64,000 nt of DNA, taken from Ignavibacteriaceae bacterium. GTDB taxonomy: Bacteria > Bacteroidota > Ignavibacteria > Ignavibacteriales > Ignavibacteriaceae. Positions 34,018-43,851 of the stretch are shown one piece after another. A program made the position numbers and the translations under genes. The stretch lies in NCBI GenBank assembly GCA_008933765.1, contig WBUK01000002.1:124001-188000 (forward strand), read 5' to 3'. How positions within the stretch are numbered: position 1 is the stretch's first letter; each line of letters opens with the position of its first letter. A model generated the notes under the pieces. That model saw only the letters and a list, made by a program, of their open reading frames with translations, was not told where the DNA came from and ran no database searches.

Positions 34018-36516
34018 ATGGATGGAAGTTTTTCGGACAGGCTGCAGGATGTGATCCGGCTTAGCCGCGAAGAGGCAGTGAGACTTGGGCATGACTATAT
34101 TGGTACGGAGCACTTGTTGCTTGGTATCGTAAGAGAAGGTCAGGGAGTGGCTGTCCGGATTTTAAAGAATCTTGATGTTGACCTCCTTGAACTTAAAAAG
34201 GTAATTGAAGATTCACTTCGTTCAAGTGGCGGAACACTTACAATAGGTAACCTGCCATTGACGAAACAGGCTGAAAAAATATTAAAGATCACTCAGATCG
34301 AAGCTAAAATTTATAAAGCTGATGTTATCGGCACGGAGCACCTTTTGCTTTCATTACTGAGAGATGAAGATACGCTTGCCACACAAATATTGATTCAATT
34401 TGGGCTATCTTATGAAAGCGCAAAAAACGAACTGAACAGTTTGCTTTCTGCGCGGGAAAGTTACGGCGACGCCGGCAGCCAGCCACAGGGAAGTGTACCC
34501 CCGCCACAAACAAGAAAAGCGGAAAAAACAAAAACACCCGTGCTGGATAATTTTGGGCGCGACCTGACAAAACTGGCGCAGGAAGATAAACTTGACCCCG
34601 TAATCGGCAGAGAAACAGAAATTGAGCGCGTTGCACAGATTCTTAGCCGCAGAAAAAAGAATAACCCGGTGTTGATAGGTGAGCCGGGAGTGGGTAAAAC
34701 CGCAATTGCTGAGGGTTTGGCAATAAGAATTATCGAAAAACAAGTTCCGAGGATTTTGCAGGATAAAAGGGTAGTTACCCTTGACCTTGCGGGTTTAGTT
34801 GCCGGTACAAAATACCGCGGTCAGTTTGAAGAGAGAATGAAAGCCCTGCTTGCTGAACTTGAAAAGGCTAAGGAAGTAATCATTTTTATAGATGAGCTGC
34901 ACACTATCGTTGGTGCCGGAGGTGCTTCAGGCTCGTTGGATGCTTCGAACATGTTTAAACCTGCACTTGCTAGAGGCGACTTCCAGTGTATTGGCGCCAC
35001 AACTCTTGATGAATACAGAAAATACATCGAGACAGACGGTGCTTTGGACAGAAGATTCCAGAAAGTGATGGTTGAACCGCCAAGTTATGAAGATACAATT
35101 CAGATACTTGAGAAATTAAAGGTTAAATACGAAGAACATCATCGGGTACGCTATTCCGATGAAGCCATCGAATCCGCAGTGAAAATGAGCATCAGGTATA
35201 TAACCGACCGACACCTCCCTGATAAAGCTATAGATGTGATCGATGAAGCCGGCAGCCGTGTGCACATGAGAAATTATGAGGTACCTGAAAACATCCTTAA
35301 GTTAGAGGAACAGGCTGAAGAGATAAGAAAACAGAAAGTGGCAGTTGTTAAACAACAAGACTATGAGGAAGCTGCCCGCCTCCGAGATGCAGAGCGAACA
35401 CTGCTTGCAAAACTGGAAACCGCTAAAAATGAGTGGGAACAGAAATCGAAGGAAGATGTTTTCGATGTAACGGAAGAGGATATTGCTACGGTTGTTGCAA
35501 TGATGACCGGCATTCCCGTTACAAGGGTTGCGCAAACCGAGTCTGAAAAATTGCTGAATATGGAAGAAGCGCTTTCTTCTGTTATTATCGGGCAGGATGA
35601 ACCGATTAAAAAGCTGACGCGTGCCATTAGAAGAGCAAGAGCAGGGCTGAAAAACCCGAACAGACCGATCGGAAGTTTTATTTTCTTAGGTCCTACCGGT
35701 GTAGGAAAAACCGAACTTTGCAAAGTGCTGGCAAAATATCTTTTTGATACTGAAGATGCGTTGATTAAAATCGATATGAGCGAATATATGGAGAAATTCG
35801 CCGTTTCAAGATTGGTTGGTGCACCTCCGGGATATGTCGGCTATGAAGAAGGCGGGCAGTTAACTGAAAAAGTAAGAAGAAAACCTTATTCGGTTGTACT
35901 TTTTGATGAAATTGAAAAAGCTCATCCTGATATTTTTTCTCTCTTGCTTCAGGTGCTCGATGAAGGCAGGCTGACAGACAGCCTCGGCAGAAAAGTCGAT
36001 TTCAAAAACACTATTATAATTATGACATCTAATATTGGTATTAGGGACATAAAAACAACCGGAGGCTTTGGTTTTAACACCGGAGACCATAACGATCAAC
36101 ACGCAAATATGAAAAGCGTGATTGACGACGCCGTGAAGAAACTTTTCAGCCCAGAGTTCCTGAATCGTTTGGATGATCAGATTGTGTTCAGAAGTTTAGA
36201 CAGGGAAGACATTCTGAAGATTATTGATGTTGAACTGCGCGACTTAATGAAAAATATTCACGAGAACAAATTAGAGCTTGTGGTTGAAGATTCAGCTAAA
36301 AACTTCCTGGCTGATAAAGGCTTCGAGCCGAAATTTGGTGCGAGACCACTGAAGCGCGCTATTCAGAGCTATGTTGAAGACCCGCTATCGGAAGAGATTC
36401 TGCGCGGTTCTTTCAAAGAAGGCACCACTATTGTTGCCAGACATTTGGACGAAAACGATTTCTTAGTGTTCACGGATGAGAAATCGGCTGAAGTCGGTTC
36501 TGACTTAAGCGTGTAA
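34018..36516 (+). CDS. clpC: ClpC-type AAA+ unfoldase (Clp protease ATPase subunit)
   Basis: 832 residues: N-terminal Clp-N double repeat (YIGTEHLLLGIV and VIGTEHLLLSLL), AAA1 with Walker A GEPGVGKTA and Walker B IIFIDELHT, a UVR-type middle segment (KQQDYEEAARLRDAE), AAA2 with GPTGVGKTE and VVLFDEIEKAHPD, and a C-terminal D2-small domain (EPKFGARPLKRAIQ). The UVR segment distinguishes ClpC from ClpA and ClpB. It unfolds substrates for ClpP; the ClpP-docking loop could not be placed with certainty. It stands alone, with a 240-bp AT-rich upstream region that contains TATATTTG at 33974, a possible -7 element without a well-spaced -33 partner. Confidence 0.95.
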   Translation: MDGSFSDRLQDVIRLSREEAVRLGHDYIGTEHLLLGIVREGQGVAVRILKNLDVDLLELKKVIEDSLRSSGGTLTIGNLPLTKQAEKILKITQIEAKIYKADVIGTEHLLLSLLRDEDTLATQILIQFGLSYESAKNELNSLLSARESYGDAGSQPQGSVPPPQTRKAEKTKTPVLDNFGRDLTKLAQEDKLDPVIGRETEIERVAQILSRRKKNNPVLIGEPGVGKTAIAEGLAIRIIEKQVPRILQDKRVVTLDLAGLVAGTKYRGQFEERMKALLAELEKAKEVIIFIDELHTIVGAGGASGSLDASNMFKPALARGDFQCIGATTLDEYRKYIETDGALDRRFQKVMVEPPSYEDTIQILEKLKVKYEEHHRVRYSDEAIESAVKMSIRYITDRHLPDKAIDVIDEAGSRVHMRNYEVPENILKLEEQAEEIRKQKVAVVKQQDYEEAARLRDAERTLLAKLETAKNEWEQKSKEDVFDVTEEDIATVVAMMTGIPVTRVAQTESEKLLNMEEALSSVIIGQDEPIKKLTRAIRRARAGLKNPNRPIGSFIFLGPTGVGKTELCKVLAKYLFDTEDALIKIDMSEYMEKFAVSRLVGAPPGYVGYEEGGQLTEKVRRKPYSVVLFDEIEKAHPDIFSLLLQVLDEGRLTDSLGRKVDFKNTIIIMTSNIGIRDIKTTGGFGFNTGDHNDQHANMKSVIDDAVKKLFSPEFLNRLDDQIVFRSLDREDILKIIDVELRDLMKNIHENKLELVVEDSAKNFLADKGFEPKFGARPLKRAIQSYVEDPLSEEILRGSFKEGTTIVARHLDENDFLVFTDEKSAEVGSDLSV

Positions 36517-36533
36517 AAATCTTTTAGTTTAAT

Positions 36534-36566
36534 GAGGCTGTTCTTTATTTGGGCAGCCTCTTTTTT
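36534..36566 (+). terminator. Intrinsic terminator after clpC
   Basis: Stem GAGGCTG / CAGCCTC (7 bp) with a 13-base loop, followed by six T, 17 bp after the clpC stop. The stem sequence GAGGCTG resembles those of the hairpins at 12412 and 28361, suggesting a favoured terminator stem in this genome. Confidence 0.85.
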
Positions 36567-36756
36567 ACAGTTTATTGGATGTTTTAAACTAAACAGGCCC
36601 ACCGTTCTCTTTTCAATTGATTGGGCTTTATTAAATTAAAATGGCGGGCGGTTCTTTTTACCGTACAGTTAAAAAGTTTTAACTTTCACTGCTTCAAGGG
36701 TTAGAAGATAGTTAGCGTGTATGACTTTTTAAAAGTTTAACAAACAGGAGTAAAAA

Positions 36757-37050
36757 ATGTTAAAATTAACCGATGTTATGGTTGCTGACGAACTAAAAGG
36801 CTTGGAGGGATGGGTTAAAGAAGGTGATTCAATTACTAAAAATTACCAATTCAAAGATTTTTCCGAGGTTCTTTCTGCGGTTAATGTAATTGGTGAATTG
36901 GCTGAAGATCAGAACCATCACCCTGATATTCTTATGTACGGTTGGAACAAATTGCGCATTACCACTTCCACACACGATGCAAACGGAATAACAGGCAGAG
37001 ATTTTAAACTTGCCGCTGCAATCGACAAAAAGATAGGAAAAACTGAATGA
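36757..37050 (+). CDS. Pterin-4a-carbinolamine dehydratase
   Basis: 97 residues, the usual length. The active-site motif reads AEDQNHHPDIL, with the histidine pair of the [E]-x-x-H-H-P family, followed by the strand and TTHDANGITG-like segment (TSTHDANGITGRDF). It dehydrates 4a-hydroxytetrahydrobiopterin, recycling the cofactor of aromatic amino acid hydroxylases; bacterial homologues may also serve molybdopterin metabolism. No hydroxylase gene is in the window. A good AGGAG ribosome-binding site precedes the ATG. It is a stand-alone gene after the clpC terminator. Confidence 0.93.
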   Translation: MLKLTDVMVADELKGLEGWVKEGDSITKNYQFKDFSEVLSAVNVIGELAEDQNHHPDILMYGWNKLRITTSTHDANGITGRDFKLAAAIDKKIGKTE

Positions 37051-37122
37051 CAGTTAACTTTTAACCCCAATTAAAAGGGAAAAATTTTTTAATTTAGCAT
37101 ATTATAAACTATTGGGTTATCT

Positions 37123-38400
37123 ATGCGACCGTTAAAAATTCTTTTTCTTTTCCTCTTTTTTACTTCAATTTATGCTCAAAGTGAGTTCGATAACCATTTT
37201 GTGAAGAAAACTCTTAGAGTCAACTACATACACGCAGGCGATAAAGACAACGATTTTTACTATTTCAAAGAACTGATCGAAGAACCTTTCTGGGGCGGAC
37301 CGGTTAAGCACTTGATCGATCCGTTTAATTACGGTAAATATAAATTAGAGGTTTTTGATAAAACTTCAGGTAAACTGATTTATACAAAGCACTATTCAAC
37401 ACTCTTTTCAGAATGGCAAACCACTGATGAAGCTGCAAAGGGTGAAAAGGCTTTCGAAGAAAGTGTGGTTATGCCTTTTCCTAAAGCACCAATTAAGATC
37501 ACTCTTTCCACCCGACAGCCTGACCACTCGTTCGTGAAAAAATTTGAAAAAGAGATTGATCCGAAAAACTATTTCATTAGGAGAGACAGGGATAATGTTT
37601 ACCCCTCGTTTCCTGTTGTGAATAACGGCGACCCTGCTGAAAAGGTGGATATTGTAATTATTCCGGATGGCTACACTTCGAAAGAGATGGATCAATTCAA
37701 GAAAGACTGTAACCGCTTTGCGCAATATCTTTTTAACGCTTCACCCTATAAAGAGAACGCCACTTCTTTTAATATTTGGGGAATTGAAGCCCCCTCGAAA
37801 GAGTCGGGAACAGATATTCCGGCGGAAAAAATTTACAAGACTACAGTTGCAGGTTCCACCTTTTACACTTTTGACGAGGAACGCTACCTGATGACGGAAG
37901 AATATGACGCCGTGCGCGACCTCGCCGCAAATGCGCCATACGACCATATTTTCATTCTGGTTAACACCGATAAATATGGAGGTGGTGCCATTTATAACTA
38001 CTATGCAACCTGTGTAAATTTTAACATCTACTCAGAATATGTTTTTGTGCATGAGTTTGGTCACGCATTTGCCTTTCTGGCTGATGAGTATTATACAAGC
38101 TCCACTGCTTACAACGACTTTTACCCGCTTCAATATGAACCTTTAGAGCCAAATATCACTACCTTAGTGGATTTCGAATCAAAGTGGAAAGATTTGGTTA
38201 AGGAAGATACTCCAATTCCCACCCCTGCAACCAAAGAGTACGAGAAAAAACTGGGTGCCTTCGAGGGGGGCGGTTATGTTGCTAAAGGTGTTTATCGCCC
38301 TAAACAGGACTGTTCGATGAAATCAATTTCAGTTGATAATTTCTGCACCGTTTGTAAGCGAGCGATTCAACGAATGATCGATTTTTACACGGATAAATAA
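37123..38400 (+). CDS. Secreted M64-family (IgA peptidase-type) metallopeptidase
   Basis: 425 residues with a signal peptide (LKILFLFLFFTSIYAQ). The zinc motif is VFVHEFGHAFAFLADEYY: HEFGH with a downstream Asp/Glu pair, the form seen in peptidase family M64. The upstream phrase VDIVIIPDGYTSKEMDQFKKD is also characteristic. An N-terminal domain of about 150 residues precedes the catalytic part. No T9SS tail is present, so it may stay in the periplasm or leave by another route. The spacer after its stop consists of degenerate repeats that run into the start of the next gene. Confidence 0.88.
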   Translation: MRPLKILFLFLFFTSIYAQSEFDNHFVKKTLRVNYIHAGDKDNDFYYFKELIEEPFWGGPVKHLIDPFNYGKYKLEVFDKTSGKLIYTKHYSTLFSEWQTTDEAAKGEKAFEESVVMPFPKAPIKITLSTRQPDHSFVKKFEKEIDPKNYFIRRDRDNVYPSFPVVNNGDPAEKVDIVIIPDGYTSKEMDQFKKDCNRFAQYLFNASPYKENATSFNIWGIEAPSKESGTDIPAEKIYKTTVAGSTFYTFDEERYLMTEEYDAVRDLAANAPYDHIFILVNTDKYGGGAIYNYYATCVNFNIYSEYVFVHEFGHAFAFLADEYYTSSTAYNDFYPLQYEPLEPNITTLVDFESKWKDLVKEDTPIPTPATKEYEKKLGAFEGGGYVAKGVYRPKQDCSMKSISVDNFCTVCKRAIQRMIDFYTDK

Positions 38401-38460
38401 TGTTTCACTCCGGATTAATTGAATTTAGATGGTATGGAGAGAGTTTCAAACCGTTAACCC

Positions 38461-38528
38461 GTAGGTGAGTAAGTGATGTTTCAGACCGTTAACCGTAGGT
38501 GAGTAAGTGATGTTTCAGACCATTAATC
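38461..38528. repeat. 34-bp tandem duplication of the aldehyde dehydrogenase translation start
   Basis: Two 34-bp copies (38461-38494 and 38495-38528) begin gtaggtgagtaagtgatgtt and differ at only about two positions. Each carries AGGTGA seven bases before an ATG followed by TTTCAGACC. The second ATG (38510) starts the real gene. The first (38476) opens an eight-codon frame ending at the TGA within the second copy's AGGTGA. Weaker TTTCA-centred copies at about 38403 and 38444 extend the series back to the stop of the M64 gene. Confidence 0.85.
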
Positions 38529-39874
38529 CGCACACTGGTGAAGAAGTTGCGCGTTATGAAGAAATGCAGCCCAAAAAAGTTGAAAATATAATAAACGATG
38601 TTCATGCTGCATGGGGTAATTTTCGTTTGACTTCCTTTTCCGAAAGAGGGGCAACACTTCAAAAAATTGCTGCTATTTTGCGTGCGAGGAAAAGAGAGCT
38701 CGCCACTTTAATGGCAACAGAAATGGGCAAACCATTTCAACAGGGAATTGCTGAGGCGGAAAAATGTGCCTGGGTTTGCGAATATTATGCTGAAAACGGT
38801 GAAAAATTTCTTGCTGACGAAATTATCCCCTCAGATGCAAAAAAGAGCTATGTCTCTTATCAACCCCTTGGTGTAGTTTTAGCAATAATGCCCTGGAATT
38901 TTCCGTTCTGGCAGGTTTTTAGGTTTGCAGCACCCGCTATTATGGCGGGTAACTGCGTTCTGCTGAAACATGCGCCAAATGTTACGGGCTGCGCTTTAGA
39001 AATTGAAAAAATTGTAAATGAAGCCGGCTTGCCGGGAAATGCCTTCAGAACCATAATAGCGGATATCCCTCAGGTTGAAAATATAATCCGTAATAAAAAA
39101 ATTGCGGCGGTTACACTTACAGGAAGCACCGGAGCGGGAAGATCAGTTGCTGCTATTGCAGGAAGTGAGATTAAAAAATGCGTGCTCGAGCTCGGCGGAA
39201 GCGATCCATATATTGTAAGCGACACTGCGGATATCGATCTTGCTGTTAAAGCGTGCATAACAGGCAGATTTTTAAACGGTGGGCAAAGTTGCATAGCAGC
39301 CAAACGATTGCTAATATTTTCAGGAATTTATGATGCGTTCAAAACCCGCTTTTTGGACGCTGCAGTTGCTCTGAAATCGGGCGATCCAATGGATGAAAAC
39401 TCGTTTATTGGTCCTATGGCACGGGCTGATTTAAGGGAGGCGCTTCATAAACAGGTAGTGGAAACTATAGCTAAAGGTGCGAAATTATTAACCGGCGGAT
39501 ACATACCGGAAGAAGTGGGTTTTCATTATCCGGTAACCGTTTTGGAAGAACCCACACTTGACTCACCGGCTTGCACGGAAGAAGTGTTCGGTCCTGTTGC
39601 CATTCTGATAAAAGTAAACGGTTTAGAAGATGCGCTGAGAATTGCCAATTCAACAGATTACGGGCTTGGGGCCGCCGTGTTCACTGCCGACACTTCATTT
39701 GGCGAAGATATTGCAAAAAATAAATTAGAAACCGGTTCCTGCTTCCTCAATACTTTCGTTAAAAGTGACCCAAGATTGCCTTTCGGCGGAATAAAAACCT
39801 CGGGTTTCGGCAGGGAACTATCACTTCTCGGCATTCGGGAATTTGTTAACGCAAAAACTGTTTACATTGCGTAA
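38510..39874 (+). CDS. NAD(P)-dependent succinate-semialdehyde dehydrogenase-like aldehyde dehydrogenase
   Basis: About 454 residues. Start NPHTGEEVARYEEM; cofactor-binding and substrate motifs include VLAIMPWNFPFWQVFRFAAP, TGSTGAGRSVA, the catalytic glutamate in LELGGSDPYIV and the catalytic cysteine in NGGQSCIAAKRL. The short length (455 rather than about 480) and these phrases match the GabD/Sad type that oxidises succinate semialdehyde to succinate. I start at the ATG at 38510 because AGGTGA sits seven bases before it; an adjacent GTG at 38507 would add one residue. The ribosome-binding region is a tandem copy of the sequence just upstream. Confidence 0.88.
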   Translation: MFQTINPHTGEEVARYEEMQPKKVENIINDVHAAWGNFRLTSFSERGATLQKIAAILRARKRELATLMATEMGKPFQQGIAEAEKCAWVCEYYAENGEKFLADEIIPSDAKKSYVSYQPLGVVLAIMPWNFPFWQVFRFAAPAIMAGNCVLLKHAPNVTGCALEIEKIVNEAGLPGNAFRTIIADIPQVENIIRNKKIAAVTLTGSTGAGRSVAAIAGSEIKKCVLELGGSDPYIVSDTADIDLAVKACITGRFLNGGQSCIAAKRLLIFSGIYDAFKTRFLDAAVALKSGDPMDENSFIGPMARADLREALHKQVVETIAKGAKLLTGGYIPEEVGFHYPVTVLEEPTLDSPACTEEVFGPVAILIKVNGLEDALRIANSTDYGLGAAVFTADTSFGEDIAKNKLETGSCFLNTFVKSDPRLPFGGIKTSGFGRELSLLGIREFVNAKTVYIA

Positions 39875-39984
39875 CGATTCTGTTTGCTCACATCTCTCTT
39901 AAATCTTACCTTTAAAGTCATTATTTTTAAAAAATTGCAGTTCGAATAAGTTAAAAATCGTAAACCAAACAACCAGGAGACTAA

Positions 39985-41154
39985 ATGTCGAAATTTACAG
40001 GCGTTGACTATTTCAATATGGATTCCCTTCTCTCGGAAGAAGAGAAAATGGTTAGAGATACCGTGCGTGAATTTGTGGATGATAATGTAATTCCGGTAAT
40101 CGAAAAACACTATCGGGAAGGCACATTCCCGATGGAGCTAATTTCAAAAATGGGTGAATTGGGGCTGTTTGGAGCAAATTTACCCTCCCAATATGGCGGT
40201 TCCGATATGAACAATGTAGCTTATGGCTTAGTGATGCAGGAGTTAGAGCGGGGTGATAGTGGCGTCCGGAGTTTTGTTTCCGTGCAAAGTGCGTTGGTTA
40301 TGTATCCAATTTTCACTTTTGGAAGTGAAGAACAAAAAATGAAGTGGCTGCCAAAATTAGCTACCGGTGAAAAAATCGGATGCTTCGGACTTACAGAACC
40401 GGATTTCGGTTCAAATCCCGGCGGAATGGTAACCAAAGCCGAAAAAACCGAAGGCGGCTACATCTTAAACGGTGCCAAAATGTGGATAACCAACGGAACC
40501 TTAGCAGATGTAGCTGTAGTGTGGGCAAAACTTGAAGGCAAAGTCGCCGGCTTTTTGGTTGAAAAGGGGATGCAGGGGTTCACAGCACCGGAAATGAAGG
40601 GTAAACACTCGTTGCGTGCATCTGTTACCTCCGAGTTGGTGTTTGATTCAGTATTTGTTCCTGAAGAAAACCGTCTGCCCGGAGCCTCAGGGTTAAAGGC
40701 ACCGTTAATGTGCTTGAATCAGGCGCGCTATGGTATTGCCTGGGGTGTGGTTGGCTCGATGATGGCTTCTTATGATTCTTCGCTCGATTATGCAAAATCG
40801 CGTGTTCAGTTTTCCAGACCGATTGCCGGCTATCAAATGACGCAGGAAAAATTAGTGTTCATGCTAACCGAGATCACAAAAGCACAACTTCTTAACCTGC
40901 AATTAGGCAGAATGAAAGACTCGGGCGACCTCCGTTATCAGCATGTTTCGATGGCAAAAAGAAATAATTGTGAAATGGCGCTCACGATTGCCAGAGTGGC
41001 AAGGGAAATTCACGGTGCCAACGGCATTTTGGATGAATACCCGATTATGCGTCACGCAAACAATTTGGAATCGGTAAAAACTTATGAGGGCACGCACGAA
41101 ATGCACACACTCATTATTGGCGAAGACATAACAGGGCTTCCGGCATTTGATTAA
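39985..41154 (+). CDS. Glutaryl-CoA dehydrogenase-like acyl-CoA dehydrogenase
   Basis: 389 residues, standard for this FAD family. Motifs: [19 protein letters not shown] (flavin and substrate contacts), [30 protein letters not shown], and the catalytic glutamate in [20 protein letters not shown]. The phrases SNPGGM and [14 protein letters not shown] are closest to glutaryl-CoA dehydrogenases, which both oxidise and decarboxylate. The Arg that binds the glutaryl carboxylate could not be confirmed by eye. AGGAG precedes the ATG. The electron acceptor would be an ETF, not encoded here. It precedes guaB by 11 bp. Confidence 0.85.
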   Translation: MSKFTGVDYFNMDSLLSEEEKMVRDTVREFVDDNVIPVIEKHYREGTFPMELISKMGELGLFGANLPSQYGGSDMNNVAYGLVMQELERGDSGVRSFVSVQSALVMYPIFTFGSEEQKMKWLPKLATGEKIGCFGLTEPDFGSNPGGMVTKAEKTEGGYILNGAKMWITNGTLADVAVVWAKLEGKVAGFLVEKGMQGFTAPEMKGKHSLRASVTSELVFDSVFVPEENRLPGASGLKAPLMCLNQARYGIAWGVVGSMMASYDSSLDYAKSRVQFSRPIAGYQMTQEKLVFMLTEITKAQLLNLQLGRMKDSGDLRYQHVSMAKRNNCEMALTIARVAREIHGANGILDEYPIMRHANNLESVKTYEGTHEMHTLIIGEDITGLPAFD

Positions 41155-41165
41155 AAACCACTGAA

Positions 41166-42275
41166 ATGAGCGAAAATAAAATTGCTTACGAGGGGTTTAC
41201 CTTCGATGATGTTCTAATTCTTCCTGCTCGGTCATCCGTGTTGCCGAAAGAGGTTAGTCTAAAAACCAAATTAACGAGAAAAATTGAACTTAGCATCCCC
41301 TTAGTTTCTGCCGCTATGGATACAGTAACGGAAAGTGAATTGGCAATCGCAATGGCACAAGCCGGCGGAATTGGCGTTATTCACAAAAATGGCTCAATAG
41401 AATGGCAGGCGGATGAAGTTCGTAAAGTTAAATCGTTTACAGACGAAAGCGGAACAAATACACTACTTGTTGGTGCGGCAGTTGGTGTTAATGCTGAAAC
41501 TTTTTCACGAACTGAGGCACTAATAAAAGCGGGTGCTGATGTTATTGTTGTTGATACGGCTCATGGGCATTCACTCGGCGTGATTGAAACCATAAAAAAA
41601 CTGCGAAAAGAATTTCCTGAGGTTCAACTGATAGCCGGTAATATCGCAACATACGATGCCGCGAAAGAGCTTGCCGAAGCAGATGTTGATGCAGTTAAAG
41701 TAGGGATTGGTCCCGGTTCAATCTGTACGACGCGCATTGTAACCGGTGTTGGCGTTCCTCAAATAAGCGCAATAATGGAGGTGGCAAAAGCTCTGAAAGA
41801 AAGTGAAGTACCGATAATTGCTGATGGCGGCATTAAGTACTCGGGCGATATTGCTAAAGCAATAGTTGCCGGTGCGGATTCAGTTATGCTCGGCAGTTTG
41901 TTTGCTGCAACAGATGAAAGCCCGGGTTCAGTTGTTGAAATCAATGGTAAAAATTATAAATCTTACAGAGGGATGGGCTCTCTTTCAGCAATGAAACAGG
42001 GAAGTGGCGACCGTTACTTCCAGGATTCAAAAAGTGAAACAAAAAAGCTTGTACCCGAAGGGGTTGAAGGGGTAGTACCTGTTAAAGGCTCACTTGCCGA
42101 TGTGGTATATCAATTGACAGGGGGTCTGCGAGCAGCAATGGGTTACACAGGTTCGGCGACAATTCCGGAGCTTAAAACTAAGGGTAAATTTGTTAAAATA
42201 ACTGCCGCTTCTTTTACCGAAAGCCATCCGCACGACATTTCTATCACCAAAGAATCGCCCAACTACCCCAATTAA
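41166..42275 (+). CDS. guaB: IMP dehydrogenase lacking the CBS domain pair
   Basis: 369 residues instead of the usual 485-500. It converts IMP to XMP with NAD+, the committed step to GMP. The barrel begins [18 protein letters not shown]; the catalytic loop is [20 protein letters not shown] (Cys near residue 188); the phosphate and flap region reads GMGSLSAM and later GDRYFQ, an IMPDH rather than GMP reductase feature. Between [18 protein letters not shown] and LLVGAAVGV, where two CBS motifs normally sit, only about 15 residues ([11 protein letters not shown]) remain. It should be active but without CBS-mediated ATP/GTP control. Confidence 0.92.
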   Translation: MSENKIAYEGFTFDDVLILPARSSVLPKEVSLKTKLTRKIELSIPLVSAAMDTVTESELAIAMAQAGGIGVIHKNGSIEWQADEVRKVKSFTDESGTNTLLVGAAVGVNAETFSRTEALIKAGADVIVVDTAHGHSLGVIETIKKLRKEFPEVQLIAGNIATYDAAKELAEADVDAVKVGIGPGSICTTRIVTGVGVPQISAIMEVAKALKESEVPIIADGGIKYSGDIAKAIVAGADSVMLGSLFAATDESPGSVVEINGKNYKSYRGMGSLSAMKQGSGDRYFQDSKSETKKLVPEGVEGVVPVKGSLADVVYQLTGGLRAAMGYTGSATIPELKTKGKFVKITAASFTESHPHDISITKESPNYPN

Positions 42276-42307
42276 CAGAGGTTAAATTAAATATTATAAA
42301 TTATCAG

Positions 42308-43591
42308 ATGTTCAAAGTTTTAATTTTCGCATATTATTTTCCGCCGAAGGGTTTAAGCGGTGTGCAACGCACAACAAAATTTGTGAAATATCTGCCCGGG
42401 CTAAACTGGGCACCCACCGTAATTACCACGGGGGATATCGCATATTTTGCACATGATAACTCGTTACTTAATGATCTGAAAAACGAAAACATCAGGGTGA
42501 TAAGGGTAAGCGGTAAAGAAATCAACTCGATCCTTAAGAAAAAAGGAACGATGCAAATGCCCAGGGAGATTTTCAGAAAAATGTATGCCTATCTGAGCGC
42601 CTGGTTGAACATCACAGACAATAAACGATCGTGGGCGCGTAAAGCTTACAAAGAGGCTCAAAAACTTTGCTCTGAAGAGAAATTTGATGTTATTTTTGTT
42701 TCAGGTCCTCCTTTCACCTCATTTAGCGCTGCAATCAGAATCAGCGAAGAGTTTAAAATTCCGGTTTTTGTTGATTATCGTGATCTTTGGTACGGCAACC
42801 AGTTCGCAATTTATCCAACCCTGTGGCACAAAATTAAAGTTAAACAGGAAGAGTACCGGGCGCTCCATCGGGTTGATAAAATAGTAGTAACCAACCGGCG
42901 GATCAAAGAAAGAATGATGAAAACATATCCTTTCTTAACTCACGATAAAATGTTAATAATTCCGCACGGCTTTGACCCACAAGATATTGCCGTGGCACAA
43001 CCTGAGGCTAAAAAACTTACAAAAAAAATGGTGATCACTTACTCGGGAATATTTTACGAGTTTATTACACCCAAATATTTTTTACGCGCTTTCAGACAAA
43101 TATTAAAAGAAAACCCGGAAGTGGCGGTTAATATCGAACTTCACTTTATCGGCTTCCTTAGAATTGAAAACAGAAAACTGATTAAAAAATATAATCTCCA
43201 AAATTTTGTGGTCGAGCACAGCTACATGGAGCACCTTGAAGCACTGAAGAAAGTAATAGCCAGCGATTTGCTTTGGTTTATGGTTGGCAAAGGGAGAAAC
43301 GCCGACACCATTTCGAGCAGTAAAATGTATGAATATTTCGGCACAAAAAAACCGATTCTTGCCTGTCTGCCCGATGGTGCACTGAAAGACCACCTTAAAA
43401 AGTATGAGGCTGCTTATCTTTCAGACCCATACGATGTTAAAACCATTAAGGAAAATATACTTAAAGCTTACAGCGATTTTGAGAATAACAAACAACCGAT
43501 CCCTGACGAAGATTTCGTTGCTAAGTTCGACCGGACATTATTGACCAAGCAACTGGCTACAGAGTTTCAATTTTTTATTAAAGTGAGATGA
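42308..43591 (+). CDS. GT4-type (GT-B fold) glycosyltransferase
   Basis: 427 residues. The N-terminal AYYFPPKGLSGVQRTTKFVKYL is the acceptor-side loop typical of GT4 enzymes. FDVIFVSGPPFTSFSAA, VDYRDLWYG and IIPHGFDPQDI mark the inter-domain region, and SSKMYEYFGTKKPILACLP with a conserved glutamate is the donor-binding site. It probably transfers an activated sugar onto a cell-surface polysaccharide or lipid. Donor and acceptor are unknown, and no other polysaccharide gene is in the window. It starts 33 bp after guaB and could be cotranscribed. Confidence 0.85.
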   Translation: MFKVLIFAYYFPPKGLSGVQRTTKFVKYLPGLNWAPTVITTGDIAYFAHDNSLLNDLKNENIRVIRVSGKEINSILKKKGTMQMPREIFRKMYAYLSAWLNITDNKRSWARKAYKEAQKLCSEEKFDVIFVSGPPFTSFSAAIRISEEFKIPVFVDYRDLWYGNQFAIYPTLWHKIKVKQEEYRALHRVDKIVVTNRRIKERMMKTYPFLTHDKMLIIPHGFDPQDIAVAQPEAKKLTKKMVITYSGIFYEFITPKYFLRAFRQILKENPEVAVNIELHFIGFLRIENRKLIKKYNLQNFVVEHSYMEHLEALKKVIASDLLWFMVGKGRNADTISSSKMYEYFGTKKPILACLPDGALKDHLKKYEAAYLSDPYDVKTIKENILKAYSDFENNKQPIPDEDFVAKFDRTLLTKQLATEFQFFIKVR

Positions 43592-43851
43592 TATTCGGGG
43601 TGCTTTCATGTCATTTTAATTCTTTGTTTTACGCATTTTTCAATTCTTCTTAAAGTTATATAAGACCACTTGTTAGCACCTCGCTAATACTATTTGCATA
43701 CCGGGGGGAATATCCCTTGCTACAATTCAGAAATTCTTTGATTATTGGCTGAATATTAGTTAATTTAATATCCCTAATAATTATTTTTTTGGGGAAAGTA
43801 ATTAACCACAAAAACGGATACAAATCTAACTTAGATTATGGAGGCATAAAT

